Source of the DNA: Chloroflexota bacterium
Lineage (GTDB): Bacteria; Chloroflexota; Anaerolineae; Promineifilales; Promineifilaceae
Length of the DNA: 37,449 bases
Assembly: GCA_024223125.1 (NCBI GenBank)
Contig: JAAEOP010000476.1
Span: forward strand, 1 to 37,449
Direction of reading: 5' to 3'
Positions 23,436 to 29,963 of this stretch are shown here, piece by piece. Made by a program: the position numbers and the translations under genes. Numbering within the stretch: the stretch's first letter is position 1; every line of letters starts with the position of its first letter. The notes under the pieces are model-generated. The model had not been told where the DNA came from and did no database searches. It was given only the letters and a program-made list of their open reading frames with translations.

Positions 23436-23464
23436 ATTTTAATGCAAGCCAGGAAGCCGGTCAA
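23436..23464 (-). promoter_or_regulatory. Predicted promoter of the protein kinase gene
   Basis: Minus strand: -35 TTGACC (23464-23459), 17-nt spacer, -10 TAAAAT (23441-23436). Five of six matches in each hexamer with ideal spacing. Predicted start near 23429, leaving a ~20-nt leader that holds AGAGGA. Confidence 0.6.
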
Positions 23465-23536
23465 TATTACACTTTGATCATTACCGAGAATTCACAACTT
23501 TTTGAAACAACATTAAAGGCACAATGGATACAAGCC

Positions 23537-23749
23537 TCAGGCTGCTTCCTCGCCGCTAGTTGGCGGCGTTTCTTCCCAGGCGGCTACAATGCCCAGAAAG
23601 CCAATACCGGCAAAGGCTAATGGGGCAAAAATGGGGGGCGCCCAAATCAGTAAAAAGACAGTAATCCGCTGCCCTGGAGGAGCGTCCGGTAACATTCCGC
23701 GCACAAAATGGAAATAAGCGCCCATGATCCCCACAACCATGCTTAACAA
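23537..23749 (-). CDS. Small two-helix membrane protein, start probably frameshifted
   Basis: About 70 residues with two hydrophobic helices (FLLSMVVGIMGAYFHFV and IWAPPIFAPLAFAGIGFLGIVAAW) and an acidic C-terminal tail. Family not recognised. No ATG lies at a natural place: in this frame the first candidates are TTG 23749 and ATG 23740, which cut into the first helix. A fitting start, ATG at 23784, reads MAETMTIP in another frame and would join this frame if the C5 tract near 23760-23764 had six Cs, giving MAETMTIPPIVFLLSMVV. Either a one-base sequence error or a recent frameshift is likely. It follows the cytochrome gene by under 60 nt, so the two probably belong together. Confidence 0.55.
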   Translation of the reverse strand: MLSMVVGIMGAYFHFVRGMLPDAPPGQRITVFLLIWAPPIFAPLAFAGIGFLGIVAAWEETPPTSGEEAA

Positions 23750-23802
23750 AAAGACAATTGGGGGATAGTCATCGTTTCGGCCATTGTGTCCAGCCGGGAG
23801 GC

Positions 23803-24063
23803 CTAAAGGCGGTTGCGGTTGTATTGGGCGACCTCGTTTTCGTGGCAGCTTTCACACGTGGCAGTTGTGGGGGTGTTGAGAACATAAGTGTCTTCATGCT
23901 CTACAGCGCCAGGATAATCTGCGTCTACTTCGTGACAGTCGCGGCAGGTGACATCGGCGGCAGCCATGATGATTAATGTGAAACCGACAACGATGATGAT
24001 AGCGACCAGGGGGATGATGAAGATACGCGTGCCAAAGTTGGGTTGTTCAATTTCATTGCTCAT
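23803..24063 (-). CDS. Membrane-anchored two-haem c-type cytochrome, small
   Basis: 86 residues: one N-terminal helix (~13-36) followed by a short outer domain with two haem-c motifs, CRDCH (40-44) and CESCH (70-74). Candidate distal ligands include H56 (VEHED). The layout resembles a half-size NapC/NrfH-type quinol-oxidising cytochrome, but it is too short to assign. It needs the haem-c maturation system, not seen in this window. AGGAGG lies 6 nt before the ATG. Located head-to-head with the NarL-type regulator gene, across a palindrome (24097-24115), and followed by the small membrane protein gene. Likely an electron-transfer partner. Confidence 0.8.
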   Translation of the reverse strand: MSNEIEQPNFGTRIFIIPLVAIIIVVGFTLIIMAAADVTCRDCHEVDADYPGAVEHEDTYVLNTPTTATCESCHENEVAQYNRNRL

Positions 24064-24096
24064 TACAGTCCTCCTGTTTTGTACGAGTTGAATTGA

Positions 24097-24115
24097 GTGG
24101 GAACAGATTTCCCAC
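24097..24115. promoter_or_regulatory. Palindromic operator candidate between divergent genes
   Basis: GTGGGAA, five bases, TTCCCAC: a perfect 7-bp inverted repeat between the cytochrome and response-regulator starts. The GGGA..TCCC arms resemble the DosR/DevR box arms in mycobacteria (GGGAC..GTCCC), but the spacing differs by one base. Plausible binding site for the adjacent NarL/DevR-type regulator. Confidence 0.45.
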
Positions 24116-24155
24116 AGGGAATCTATTTATGGGGGTTGATTCTGACGAATGGGTA

Positions 24156-24185
24156 TTGGTTGAACTGATTAGAAAAAGCTATACT
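24156..24185 (+). promoter_or_regulatory. Predicted promoter of the response regulator, leaderless arrangement
   Basis: -35-like TTGGTT (24156-24161), 18-nt spacer, -10 TATACT (24180-24185). The ATG at 24193 is only 7 nt after the -10, exactly where transcription should start, and no Shine-Dalgarno site exists. The mRNA would begin at the start codon. Confidence 0.5.
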
Positions 24186-24192
24186 TAACGGT

Positions 24193-24852
24193 ATGTCAAA
24201 TTTGCGAATTTTACTGGTTGATGATCATGAAGTTGTCAGGTTAGGTTTGAAGAGCCTGATTGAGCGGCACGCGGGTTTTGAAGTGGTGGCGGAAGCGGCT
24301 TCACAGCATGAGGCGGTGCAAAAGGCACTGGCCCATGAACCGGACATTGTGGTGATGGATATTCGGTTGGCCGGTGGCAGCGGTATTGAGGCCTGTGAGG
24401 AGATTATGACGGAACGGTCGTCTACTAAAATTATCATGCTCACTTCTTATGCTGAAGATGAAATGTTGTTTTCGGCCATCCGAGCTGGGGCTGTGGGTTA
24501 TGTGCTTAAGCAGGTAGGGGGAAATGAAGTTATCCGGGCTATTGAGTCGGCCGCTCGTGGTGAAGCAACCCTGGACCCCACACTGACGCAGCGTGTTTTT
24601 GATGAAATGCGTCGTTCTATCAGACAAGAAGAAGCCACTGCCTTTAATGATCTAACCTCCCAAGAAATGCATGTATTGGCGCTAATTGCAGAAGGGAATA
24701 CAAATCGGGAAATTGCCCAAACCTTATATCTCAGCGAAGGCACCGTGCGGAATTATGTCAGTGGTATTTTGTCTAAGTTGCAGGTATCTAATAGAGCCGA
24801 AGCGGCCGCCTACGCTATTAAACATCATCTGTCAGATTATTTACAGAGTTGA
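24193..24852 (+). CDS. NarL/DevR-type response regulator (REC-LuxR HTH)
   Basis: 219 residues. Receiver domain 1-120 with acidic pair D10-D11, phosphoacceptor D56 (VVMDIR), the T in MLTSYAED, and the switch K in YVLKQVG. The LuxR-type HTH spans ~150-215: LTSQEMHVLALIAEGNTNREIA then LYLSEGTVRNYVSGILSKL. Phosphorylation by the sensor encoded 2 nt downstream (stop TGA 24850-24852, ATG 24855) is very likely. It would bind DNA as a dimer, possibly at the palindrome 80-95 nt upstream. No Shine-Dalgarno site: leaderless translation is predicted from the promoter position. Confidence 0.94.
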   Translation: MSNLRILLVDDHEVVRLGLKSLIERHAGFEVVAEAASQHEAVQKALAHEPDIVVMDIRLAGGSGIEACEEIMTERSSTKIIMLTSYAEDEMLFSAIRAGAVGYVLKQVGGNEVIRAIESAARGEATLDPTLTQRVFDEMRRSIRQEEATAFNDLTSQEMHVLALIAEGNTNREIAQTLYLSEGTVRNYVSGILSKLQVSNRAEAAAYAIKHHLSDYLQS

Positions 24853-24854
24853 GT

Positions 24855-25991
24855 ATGAGCAACGGCCGTGATAACCACCAAATTCTTCACGCCCTTCATC
24901 AGGCAACCCTTTCTATTGCTGATCTGGACGACCTGCAAAGGGTATTGCAGCGTATTGTAGACGCCTCCCGTGAATTGGTCGGCGCTCGATATGCTGCGTT
25001 GGGCGTCCCCAATAACGAAGGTTTTATGGATGCGTTTGTTTACAGCGGCATCACAGCGGAAGAAGCCAGGCAAATAGCCCGTTTTCCTGAAGGGTTAGGA
25101 TTGCTGGGAGCCATTGGACAGCAACGTCAACCCATCTGTATTCCCCGAATCAGTGACGATCCCCGGTCGGTGGGTTTTCCACCTGGCCATCCTCCAATGG
25201 AATCTTTTTTAGGCGTACCTATCATGGCCGGTGATGAAATGTTGGGGAATCTATATTTAACCGATAAGATCATCGCTGAAGAATTTTCTGAGGCGGATCA
25301 GGAAGTTGTGGAATATATGGCCGCTCATGCGGCCGTAGCCATTCAAAATGCTCGCTTGTATGAACAGGTCAGTCGTCTGGCCATCATTGAAGAACGGACC
25401 CGGATTGGTCGGGATTTGCATGACGGTATTATTCAATCTATTTACGCGGTGGGCTTGACTTTGGAATCGGCTCGTATAGCTTTGGCAGAGTCGCCTGAAG
25501 AGACTAACATGATGTTGGGCAATGTTATTGAAGGGTTGAATGATACGATTCGGGATATTCGTAATTATATTTTGGATTTACGGCCGCATCGTTATCGGGG
25601 TGATTTAGAAGAGGGATTGGGGCGGTTGGTGCGTGAATTTCAGGCCAATGCGATGGTTCCCGTTAGCTTAAATGCGGATGCAGGGGATATGGCAACTGTG
25701 TCTACAGGTGTGGCTCGCTCGCTCTTTTTAACCACTCAAGAGGCGTTGGCGAATATTGCCCGCCATGCAGATGCCAGCCTGGTGACGATTCAGCTTTCAC
25801 GCAGTCGGGGGATGATTGATATGATTATTCAAGACAACGGCCATGGTTTTGACCTGGCTTCCCGCAATTATTCTGTGGGGCATGGCTTGTCTAATATGCG
25901 GGCACGAGCCGAGGATTTGGGGGGCAAATTTGTAATTCAGTCGGCGCCATATGAAGGGACACAAGTTAAACTGTCTGTGCCTGATCATTGA
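24855..25991 (+). CDS. GAF-domain histidine kinase, DevS/NarX-like (HisKA_3)
   Basis: 378 residues, soluble. A GAF domain (~25-167) contains GFPPGHPPMESFLGVPI and GNLYLTDK, which closely resemble the GAF domain of mycobacterial DevS/DosT gas and redox sensors. Haem binding is possible but not shown. The HisKA_3 dimerisation motif EERTRIGRDLHDGIIQSIYAVGL carries the phosphoacceptor His189. The HATPase domain has TTQEALANIARHADAS and DNGHGFD, then GHGLSNMRARAEDLGG. ATG 24855 is chosen; TTG 24849 would overlap the regulator's stop. The partner is the preceding gene. Its 3' end overlaps the convergent CBS gene by 7 nt. Confidence 0.93.
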   Translation: MSNGRDNHQILHALHQATLSIADLDDLQRVLQRIVDASRELVGARYAALGVPNNEGFMDAFVYSGITAEEARQIARFPEGLGLLGAIGQQRQPICIPRISDDPRSVGFPPGHPPMESFLGVPIMAGDEMLGNLYLTDKIIAEEFSEADQEVVEYMAAHAAVAIQNARLYEQVSRLAIIEERTRIGRDLHDGIIQSIYAVGLTLESARIALAESPEETNMMLGNVIEGLNDTIRDIRNYILDLRPHRYRGDLEEGLGRLVREFQANAMVPVSLNADAGDMATVSTGVARSLFLTTQEALANIARHADASLVTIQLSRSRGMIDMIIQDNGHGFDLASRNYSVGHGLSNMRARAEDLGGKFVIQSAPYEGTQVKLSVPDH

Positions 25992-26410
25992 GATGGTGTG
26001 GGGGCCAACTCATTAGCGACAAATTCCAAGATGTCGGTTACGGTAATGATACCTACCAGGTTGTCGTTTTCTACGACCGGCAGCGCGCCAAATTTGTAGA
26101 TGCCTAATATTTCGGCCGCCCGGAATATGGGTGTGTCTGGCGTGACAGTGACAGGGTTGGGGGTCATACAGCTTTCGGCCGTTATTTTGTCGAGTAATTC
26201 TTCATCTTGCCAACGGCCGTGTAACACAATTGGCGAATTCATAACCAGACGTACATCCCGGTCACTAATTATGCCGGCCAGCTTGCCATTATTCAAAACA
26301 GGTAACTGACGACATCCTTCTGATTTCATGACACCGATAATGGTGCGTAAGGTGGTATCCAGCGTCACACTGCTGGGAATAACGGTCATCAAATCATTTA
26401 CAGATAACAT
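25985..26410 (-). CDS. Two-CBS-domain protein, second copy
   Basis: 141 residues forming a CBS pair: DLMTVIPSSVTLDTTLRTIIGVMKSEGCRQLPVLNNGKLAGIISDRDVRL, then CMTPNPVTVTPDTPIFRAAEI..KFGALPVVENDNLVGIITVTDIL. The DRD and TDIL ends of each repeat are where adenine nucleotides usually bind. No effector domain; target unknown. ATG 26410 is chosen because GGAG lies 9 nt upstream; an upstream TTG (26431) would place that site inside the gene. The 3' end overlaps the histidine kinase gene, so the two transcripts converge. Confidence 0.9.
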   Translation of the reverse strand: MLSVNDLMTVIPSSVTLDTTLRTIIGVMKSEGCRQLPVLNNGKLAGIISDRDVRLVMNSPIVLHGRWQDEELLDKITAESCMTPNPVTVTPDTPIFRAAEILGIYKFGALPVVENDNLVGIITVTDILEFVANELAPTPSQ

Positions 26411-26595
26411 TTTTATTTGCTCCATTTGCAAGTATATTTTTGTTATTGATCTACTGCTAGTGTAATGGACAGCTTCCCATTCCCGTTATTGATAAATGTC
26501 ATCATTGCGGCTGATTATCCTCATTCTGAGTCATTAAGGCCAATTCCAGAAAATAATGATCCTGAATTGACGCCATTTCGGGAATTGGCTGGAGA

Positions 26596-26635
26596 CTTTT
26601 TCAAAACGGGTAGGATCATTTAATTTTTGAAAAAG
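26596..26635. terminator. Terminator-like hairpin after the DHOD-like gene
   Basis: CTTTTTCAAAA (26596-26606) pairs perfectly with TTTTGAAAAAG (26625-26635) around an 18-nt loop. It begins 1-2 nt past the minus-strand stop at 26637. The 13-nt core CTTTTTCAAAACG is identical to part of the hairpin at 18252-18286, so this may be a repeated 3'-end element. Confidence 0.65.
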
Positions 26636-26636
26636 C

Positions 26637-27635
26637 CTAACCGATATCGGAATTTTTTAAGGCCGACATATAATTGGCCCGTTCAAAAGCGGCCGGATCA
26701 GCCACGTTTTGCTGACTCATACGGCCTTGCAACGACCGTAACGCCTTCACCCCATGAGCATCTAACCAATCATTCAATTCGGCCAGCATCGTTTGCAGAT
26801 GATCAATGCCGTTTTCCATCAGAGCCGAGGTAGTCATGGCAACGCTGGCGCCGGCTAAGATAGATTTGAGGATGGCCGTGCCCGAATGTACTCCGCCTGT
26901 TACGGCCAGGTCTGCCTGCACATACTGTCCCAAAATAGCTACCCAACGCAGCCGCAGCCGTAATTCGGCCGGATCGCTCAAATCCAGACTGGGAACCACC
27001 CATTCATTTTCAATATCAATGTCCGGTTGGTAAAAGCGGTTAAACAAAACCAGGCCATTGGCGCCGGCTTTATCTAGCTGTACGGCCGTGTGCGACAATG
27101 CGCTAAAGAAAGGACTGATTTTTACGGCAACCGGTATGTTTATTTTCCCCTTCACATTGCGAACCAGATTTAAGTACATTAGCTCCACTTCCTGACTGCT
27201 AATATGTGGTTTGGTAGCCAGATGATAAATATTTAGCTCCAAAGCATCGGCGCCAGCAGCTTCAATTAAACGGGCATACTGTACCCAGCCACCGCTGTAA
27301 TAGCCGTTTAGACTGGCAATAATGGGTATGGAAACAGCTTTCTTGGTTTGGTAAATATAGGAAAGGTAGCCGCTGGCGCCCTGGTTATATTCTTTCATCT
27401 CTGGAATATGCCGTAAAGCGTCGGGTAGCATTTTTTTATCGGCCGTATCCACATTATCCACCCCCATATCTCGCAGTTCAATTTGCTCTTCAAACAGGGA
27501 TGGCAGTACAACGGCCGCCGCCTCAGCCCGCTCCATCTGTCGAATATTTTCCACATTGGCGGCCAATGGTGATGAGGAAACTACGAGCGGGTTCCTCAAT
27601 GTCAATCCTAAATAAGTTGTTGATAAGTCTGCCAT
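26637..27635 (-). CDS. Dihydroorotate dehydrogenase-like flavoprotein
   Basis: 332 residues, FMN-binding TIM barrel of the class 1 DHOD kind: YLGLTLRNPLVVSSSPL at the start, PVAVKISPFF for phosphate/FMN, and TGGVHSGTAILKSILAGASVAM at the C-terminal FMN-phosphate loop. Genuine class 1 enzymes carry an N-x-S-C-P-N catalytic loop with an active-site Cys; here the corresponding region reads LELNIYHLATKP, without that Cys. So a role in pyrimidine synthesis is doubtful and another flavin-dependent oxidoreduction is likely. No pyr genes are nearby. Start set at ATG 27635, preceded by AGAGAGGAGAGATTCT; the upstream frame to 27698 is rejected. Confidence 0.85.
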   Translation of the reverse strand: MADLSTTYLGLTLRNPLVVSSSPLAANVENIRQMERAEAAAVVLPSLFEEQIELRDMGVDNVDTADKKMLPDALRHIPEMKEYNQGASGYLSYIYQTKKAVSIPIIASLNGYYSGGWVQYARLIEAAGADALELNIYHLATKPHISSQEVELMYLNLVRNVKGKINIPVAVKISPFFSALSHTAVQLDKAGANGLVLFNRFYQPDIDIENEWVVPSLDLSDPAELRLRLRWVAILGQYVQADLAVTGGVHSGTAILKSILAGASVAMTTSALMENGIDHLQTMLAELNDWLDAHGVKALRSLQGRMSQQNVADPAAFERANYMSALKNSDIG

Positions 27636-27689
27636 AGAATCTCTCCTCTCTAAAATCATATCCCACTCTAAGTAAACATTCCAATGTTT

Positions 27690-27720
27690 GTGACACATAT
27701 CAGGCTAGACGTGTTACAAT
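27690..27720 (+). promoter_or_regulatory. Possible promoter upstream of the DsbA-like gene
   Basis: GTGACA (27690-27695, 5/6 to TTGACA) and TACAAT (27715-27720, 5/6) with a long 19-nt spacer. It lies 67 nt before the ATG. Weak prediction because of the spacing. Confidence 0.3.
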
Positions 27721-27787
27721 TTGCACTCGTTGAAAATTTGATGCAGGCTAGAGTGACAATAAAAACTAAAAGGATTGATGAAGAGCA

Positions 27788-28480
27788 ATGACTAAACGAG
27801 TAAGAAGGAAGAAGAAAAGCACAAAGAAACGACAAACAAATTGGTGGGTGATTGGCGGCGTCATCGTGGGCGGTCTGGTATTGGTAGCCTTGATGAGTTT
27901 GGCTTTTCGAAAACCCAATCAATTAGATTTGGTAAAATATTGTAACAATAATCCTGAAAACTGTATTGTAGAAGGAGCGGCAGATGCACCGGTGACAATT
28001 GTAGAGGTGTCTGATTATGGTTGCCCTCATTGCAAAGATTTTAATTTGGGAACGTTCAATCTCATTAAGGAGCAATTTATAGACTCCGGCCAGGTTAAAT
28101 GGGTGGTTATGCCGTTTGCACTGGCCAATCAGTTCGGAGAAGCGGCGACGTTGGACACGGCCGTTGCTGGCATGTGCGCTGCTGAACAAGATAAATTCCC
28201 TGAATTTCATTCGGCCGCTTTTTCTTTACAAGGAACTGCCCTGTTTAATACGGAAGCCGGATTGATGAGTGTGGCCGAAACGGCCGGGCTGGATACGCAG
28301 GCTTTTGCCGACTGCCTGGATAATAATGATTATGAAGATTTGATTCGGCGCAATATGACGGCCGCCGGCAGCGCTGGAATTTCTGGAACCCCCAGCTTTT
28401 ATATTGGCGATGATCTTTTGAGCGGGAATCAACCCTTTTCCATTTTTCAGCCGCGCATTGAATCGTTGCTTAATTCTTAA
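27788..28480 (+). CDS. DsbA-like thiol-disulfide oxidoreductase, membrane-anchored
   Basis: 230 residues. A very basic N-terminus (KRVRRKKKSTKKR) and one helix (~19-39) anchor the protein with the catalytic domain outside. The thioredoxin-like domain has the active-site CPHC (C79, C82) in SDYGCPHCKDF, and the cis-Pro loop SGISGTPSFYIG near 195-205. Two further cysteines (C52, C59) sit close to the anchor. It introduces or transfers disulfide bonds in exported proteins. The next gene encodes a VKOR protein that would reoxidise it, so the pair forms a DsbA/VKOR pathway in place of DsbA/DsbB. Exported cysteine-containing subtilisin is a plausible client. Confidence 0.92.
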   Translation: MTKRVRRKKKSTKKRQTNWWVIGGVIVGGLVLVALMSLAFRKPNQLDLVKYCNNNPENCIVEGAADAPVTIVEVSDYGCPHCKDFNLGTFNLIKEQFIDSGQVKWVVMPFALANQFGEAATLDTAVAGMCAAEQDKFPEFHSAAFSLQGTALFNTEAGLMSVAETAGLDTQAFADCLDNNDYEDLIRRNMTAAGSAGISGTPSFYIGDDLLSGNQPFSIFQPRIESLLNS

Positions 28481-28490
28481 GAAACACTCT

Positions 28491-28527
28491 GAGATTGGGA
28501 GATTGAATCTCTCAACCTCCCAATCTC
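28491..28527. terminator. Hairpin after dsbA-like gene, GAGATTR repeat copy 2
   Basis: GAGATTGGGAG (28491-28501) pairs with CTCCCAATCTC (28517-28527) around a 15-nt loop, 10 nt after the stop. TTAATCTTTT follows. It is built from the same GAGATT heptamer as 5335-5380 and 29014-29037. It may reduce or stop readthrough into the VKOR gene. Confidence 0.6.
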
Positions 28528-28576
28528 TTAATCTTTTCATCCCATTCAGGACATTAATTCTCAATCTAAAAAACAT

Positions 28577-29023
28577 ATGCGCGAAGATTGGCAGCTACGA
28601 TTTATTCAACTGTTCGCAGTCATGGGGCTGCTGGTAGCCCACTATTTACTTCTTTTTCATCAGGGTGTACTCATTGCCGCCTGCACTGGTTCTGGTTGGG
28701 ATGATTGTGGCGCCGTCAGCGGACCTACGGCTCCCTTTGCTTCTGTCGGCCCCATCCCTGTGGCTTTCATTGGGCTAATTGGATATGCCATCATCTTTTT
28801 GCTTACCTGGCTAAAAGATTGGGAACCGCTCCGGGAAGGGTATTTTCTAGAACTCCTCCTGGGGATGACTGGTTTGGGTTTTCTATTTACCGTGGGGCTA
28901 ACAGCTTTAGAAGCGTTTGTTATTCATGCTTTTTGTCGTTATTGTTTGATATCGGCCGTATTCATGACCATTATCTTCATTTTGTCCATTAGCTTTATGC
29001 GAGCGCAATCTTCAGGAGATTAG
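28577..29023 (+). CDS. Vitamin K epoxide reductase (VKOR) family membrane protein
   Basis: 148 residues with four to five helices. All VKOR residues are present: outer-loop cysteine pair C36 and C44 (ACTGSGWDDCG), a conserved Ser in FASVGPIP (S56), and the active-site CRYC (C120-C123) in the last-but-one helix. Bacterial VKORs reoxidise DsbA-like partners and pass electrons to quinone. Adjacent to the DsbA-like gene with 96 nt between. The ATG at 28577 lacks a Shine-Dalgarno site. The stop codon lies inside a GAGATTR repeat (29014-29037). Confidence 0.92.
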   Translation: MREDWQLRFIQLFAVMGLLVAHYLLLFHQGVLIAACTGSGWDDCGAVSGPTAPFASVGPIPVAFIGLIGYAIIFLLTWLKDWEPLREGYFLELLLGMTGLGFLFTVGLTALEAFVIHAFCRYCLISAVFMTIIFILSISFMRAQSSGD

Positions 29024-29037
29024 AGATTGGAGATTTG
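29014..29037. repeat. GAGATTR heptamer repeat, copy 3, over the VKOR stop codon
   Basis: Three tandem units GAGATTA, GAGATTG, GAGATTT (29016-29036), with TAG at 29021-29023 as the VKOR stop. The core GGAGATTAGAGATTG also occurs over the stop of the biotinyl-domain gene (minus strand near 5366-5380). Confidence 0.75.
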
Positions 29038-29060
29038 TAATTATACAGCTACCTCTCGAT

Positions 29061-29120
29061 TGTCATATCTGCGAAGGCGAATATCCAGATGTGTGGATTC
29101 CTGCCTTTGTAGGAATGATC
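29061..29120. repeat. Imperfect inverted repeat (TTCCTGCC..GGAATGA type)
   Basis: TGTCATATCTGCGAAGGC (29061-29078) and GCCTTTGTAGGAATGATC (29103-29120) are imperfect complements around a TCCAgatgtgTGGA centre. The layout matches a very common bacterial dispersed hairpin repeat (GTCATTCCTGCGAAGGCAGG type). Its left arm has diverged. Located between the VKOR and CBS genes. Confidence 0.65.
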
Positions 29121-29177
29121 TGCATAGTTACGAGGATGTTTCAATTTTTGATCCCCAACATATTTCGGAGGCCGGAA

Positions 29178-29642
29178 ATGCGACTGGAACTGGTTAAAGA
29201 TTGGATGACGCGAGATGTAACAACGATAACCCCGGATACAGGTGTGTTGGAGGCGGGGAATATGATGCGTGAAAATGGGATTCGTCGGCTACCTGTGATG
29301 GTTGACGGCCGTGTCATCGGCATCATTACCCACGGCGACATACGCGAAGCCAAACCCTCTACTTCCAGCTCTCTCAGCGCCTGGGAGATGAATTATTTGC
29401 TGGCCCGCTTTCAGATTTCTGAAATAATGAGTTCCGATCCCCTTACCATTTCACCTGATGCCACCATTGGGGAGGCCGCTTACCTGATGTATAAAAATAA
29501 AATAAGCAGTTTGCCGGTCATAGATGCAGATGAAAATCTGGCCGGTATCATCACCGAGTCAGACATCTTCCGTATGGTTGTCTATAATTGGATCAAAACC
29601 CAAGAAGGCACATCTTCTCCTTATTCCCATTACAACGAATAA
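29178..29642 (+). CDS. Two-CBS-domain protein, third copy
   Basis: 154 residues, a CBS pair: VKDWMTRDVTTITPDTGVLEAGNMM..GRVIGIITHGDIRE, then ISEIMSSDPLTISPDATIGEAAYLM..NLAGIITESDIFRMVV. A 30-residue insert (SSSLSAWEMNYLLARF) between the repeats is common in AcuB-like and CBS-ACT proteins, but no ACT domain follows. Start set at ATG 29178, preceded by GGAGG at 6 nt; the open frame upstream to 29091 runs through a dispersed repeat and is rejected. Confidence 0.9.
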   Translation: MRLELVKDWMTRDVTTITPDTGVLEAGNMMRENGIRRLPVMVDGRVIGIITHGDIREAKPSTSSSLSAWEMNYLLARFQISEIMSSDPLTISPDATIGEAAYLMYKNKISSLPVIDADENLAGIITESDIFRMVVYNWIKTQEGTSSPYSHYNE

Positions 29643-29721
29643 CATAGTAGTTTTCAATCGTCAGTTTTTAGTGTGCTGCTTTGCTTTGCCCAAAAGGCTG
29701 CAAGGTGTAATCCCCGTACTC

Positions 29722-29805
29722 ATTCAGGGGGTTACCAAGACCCTAAGGGTTTTACTCCTGAGTGTACCTGTTAGATTAAGCGAAAAACCCTTAGGGTCTG
29801 AACGG
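29722..29805 (+). repeat. Inverted hairpin element, copy A
   Basis: Begins ATTCAGGGGGTTACC, then GACCCTAAGGGTTTT (29739-29753), an ACTCCTGAG segment, a variable centre, and AAAACCCTTAGGGTC (29784-29798) followed by TGAACGG. The two 15-nt arms are perfect complements. Copy B at 33595-33676 has the same ends in opposite orientation, so together they bracket a ~3.8-kb block holding the C39 and phosphatase genes. Confidence 0.85.
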
Positions 29806-29884
29806 GTAAGCCTCCCCACACTTTTTTGTCGCTAATTGACGCAATGTCGGCGTGAGAATCAGTTAAGATTGTGGAGGATGGTTA

Positions 29885-29912
29885 TTGGCCGACACTTTGA
29901 TTTGGCTATAAT
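29885..29912 (+). promoter_or_regulatory. Predicted promoter of the C39-protein genes
   Basis: -35-like TTGGCC (29885-29890), 16-nt spacer, consensus -10 TATAAT (29907-29912). Predicted start near 29919, giving a ~45-nt leader before ATG 29964. Confidence 0.5.
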
Positions 29913-29963
29913 GCGCCGGGTGAGTTGTATGTAGCAAGTCGCAAGTGGTACAAAAGGGATTTG

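Larger units (their letters stand above)
29643..29963. other. Gene-free stretch holding a hairpin element and a promoter
   Basis: 321 bases without a gene. It holds copy A of the ~84-nt inverted element (29722-29805), then the predicted promoter of the C39 genes (29885-29912) and a GCAAGT-type repeat (29933-29948). No other signal was seen. Confidence 0.6.
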
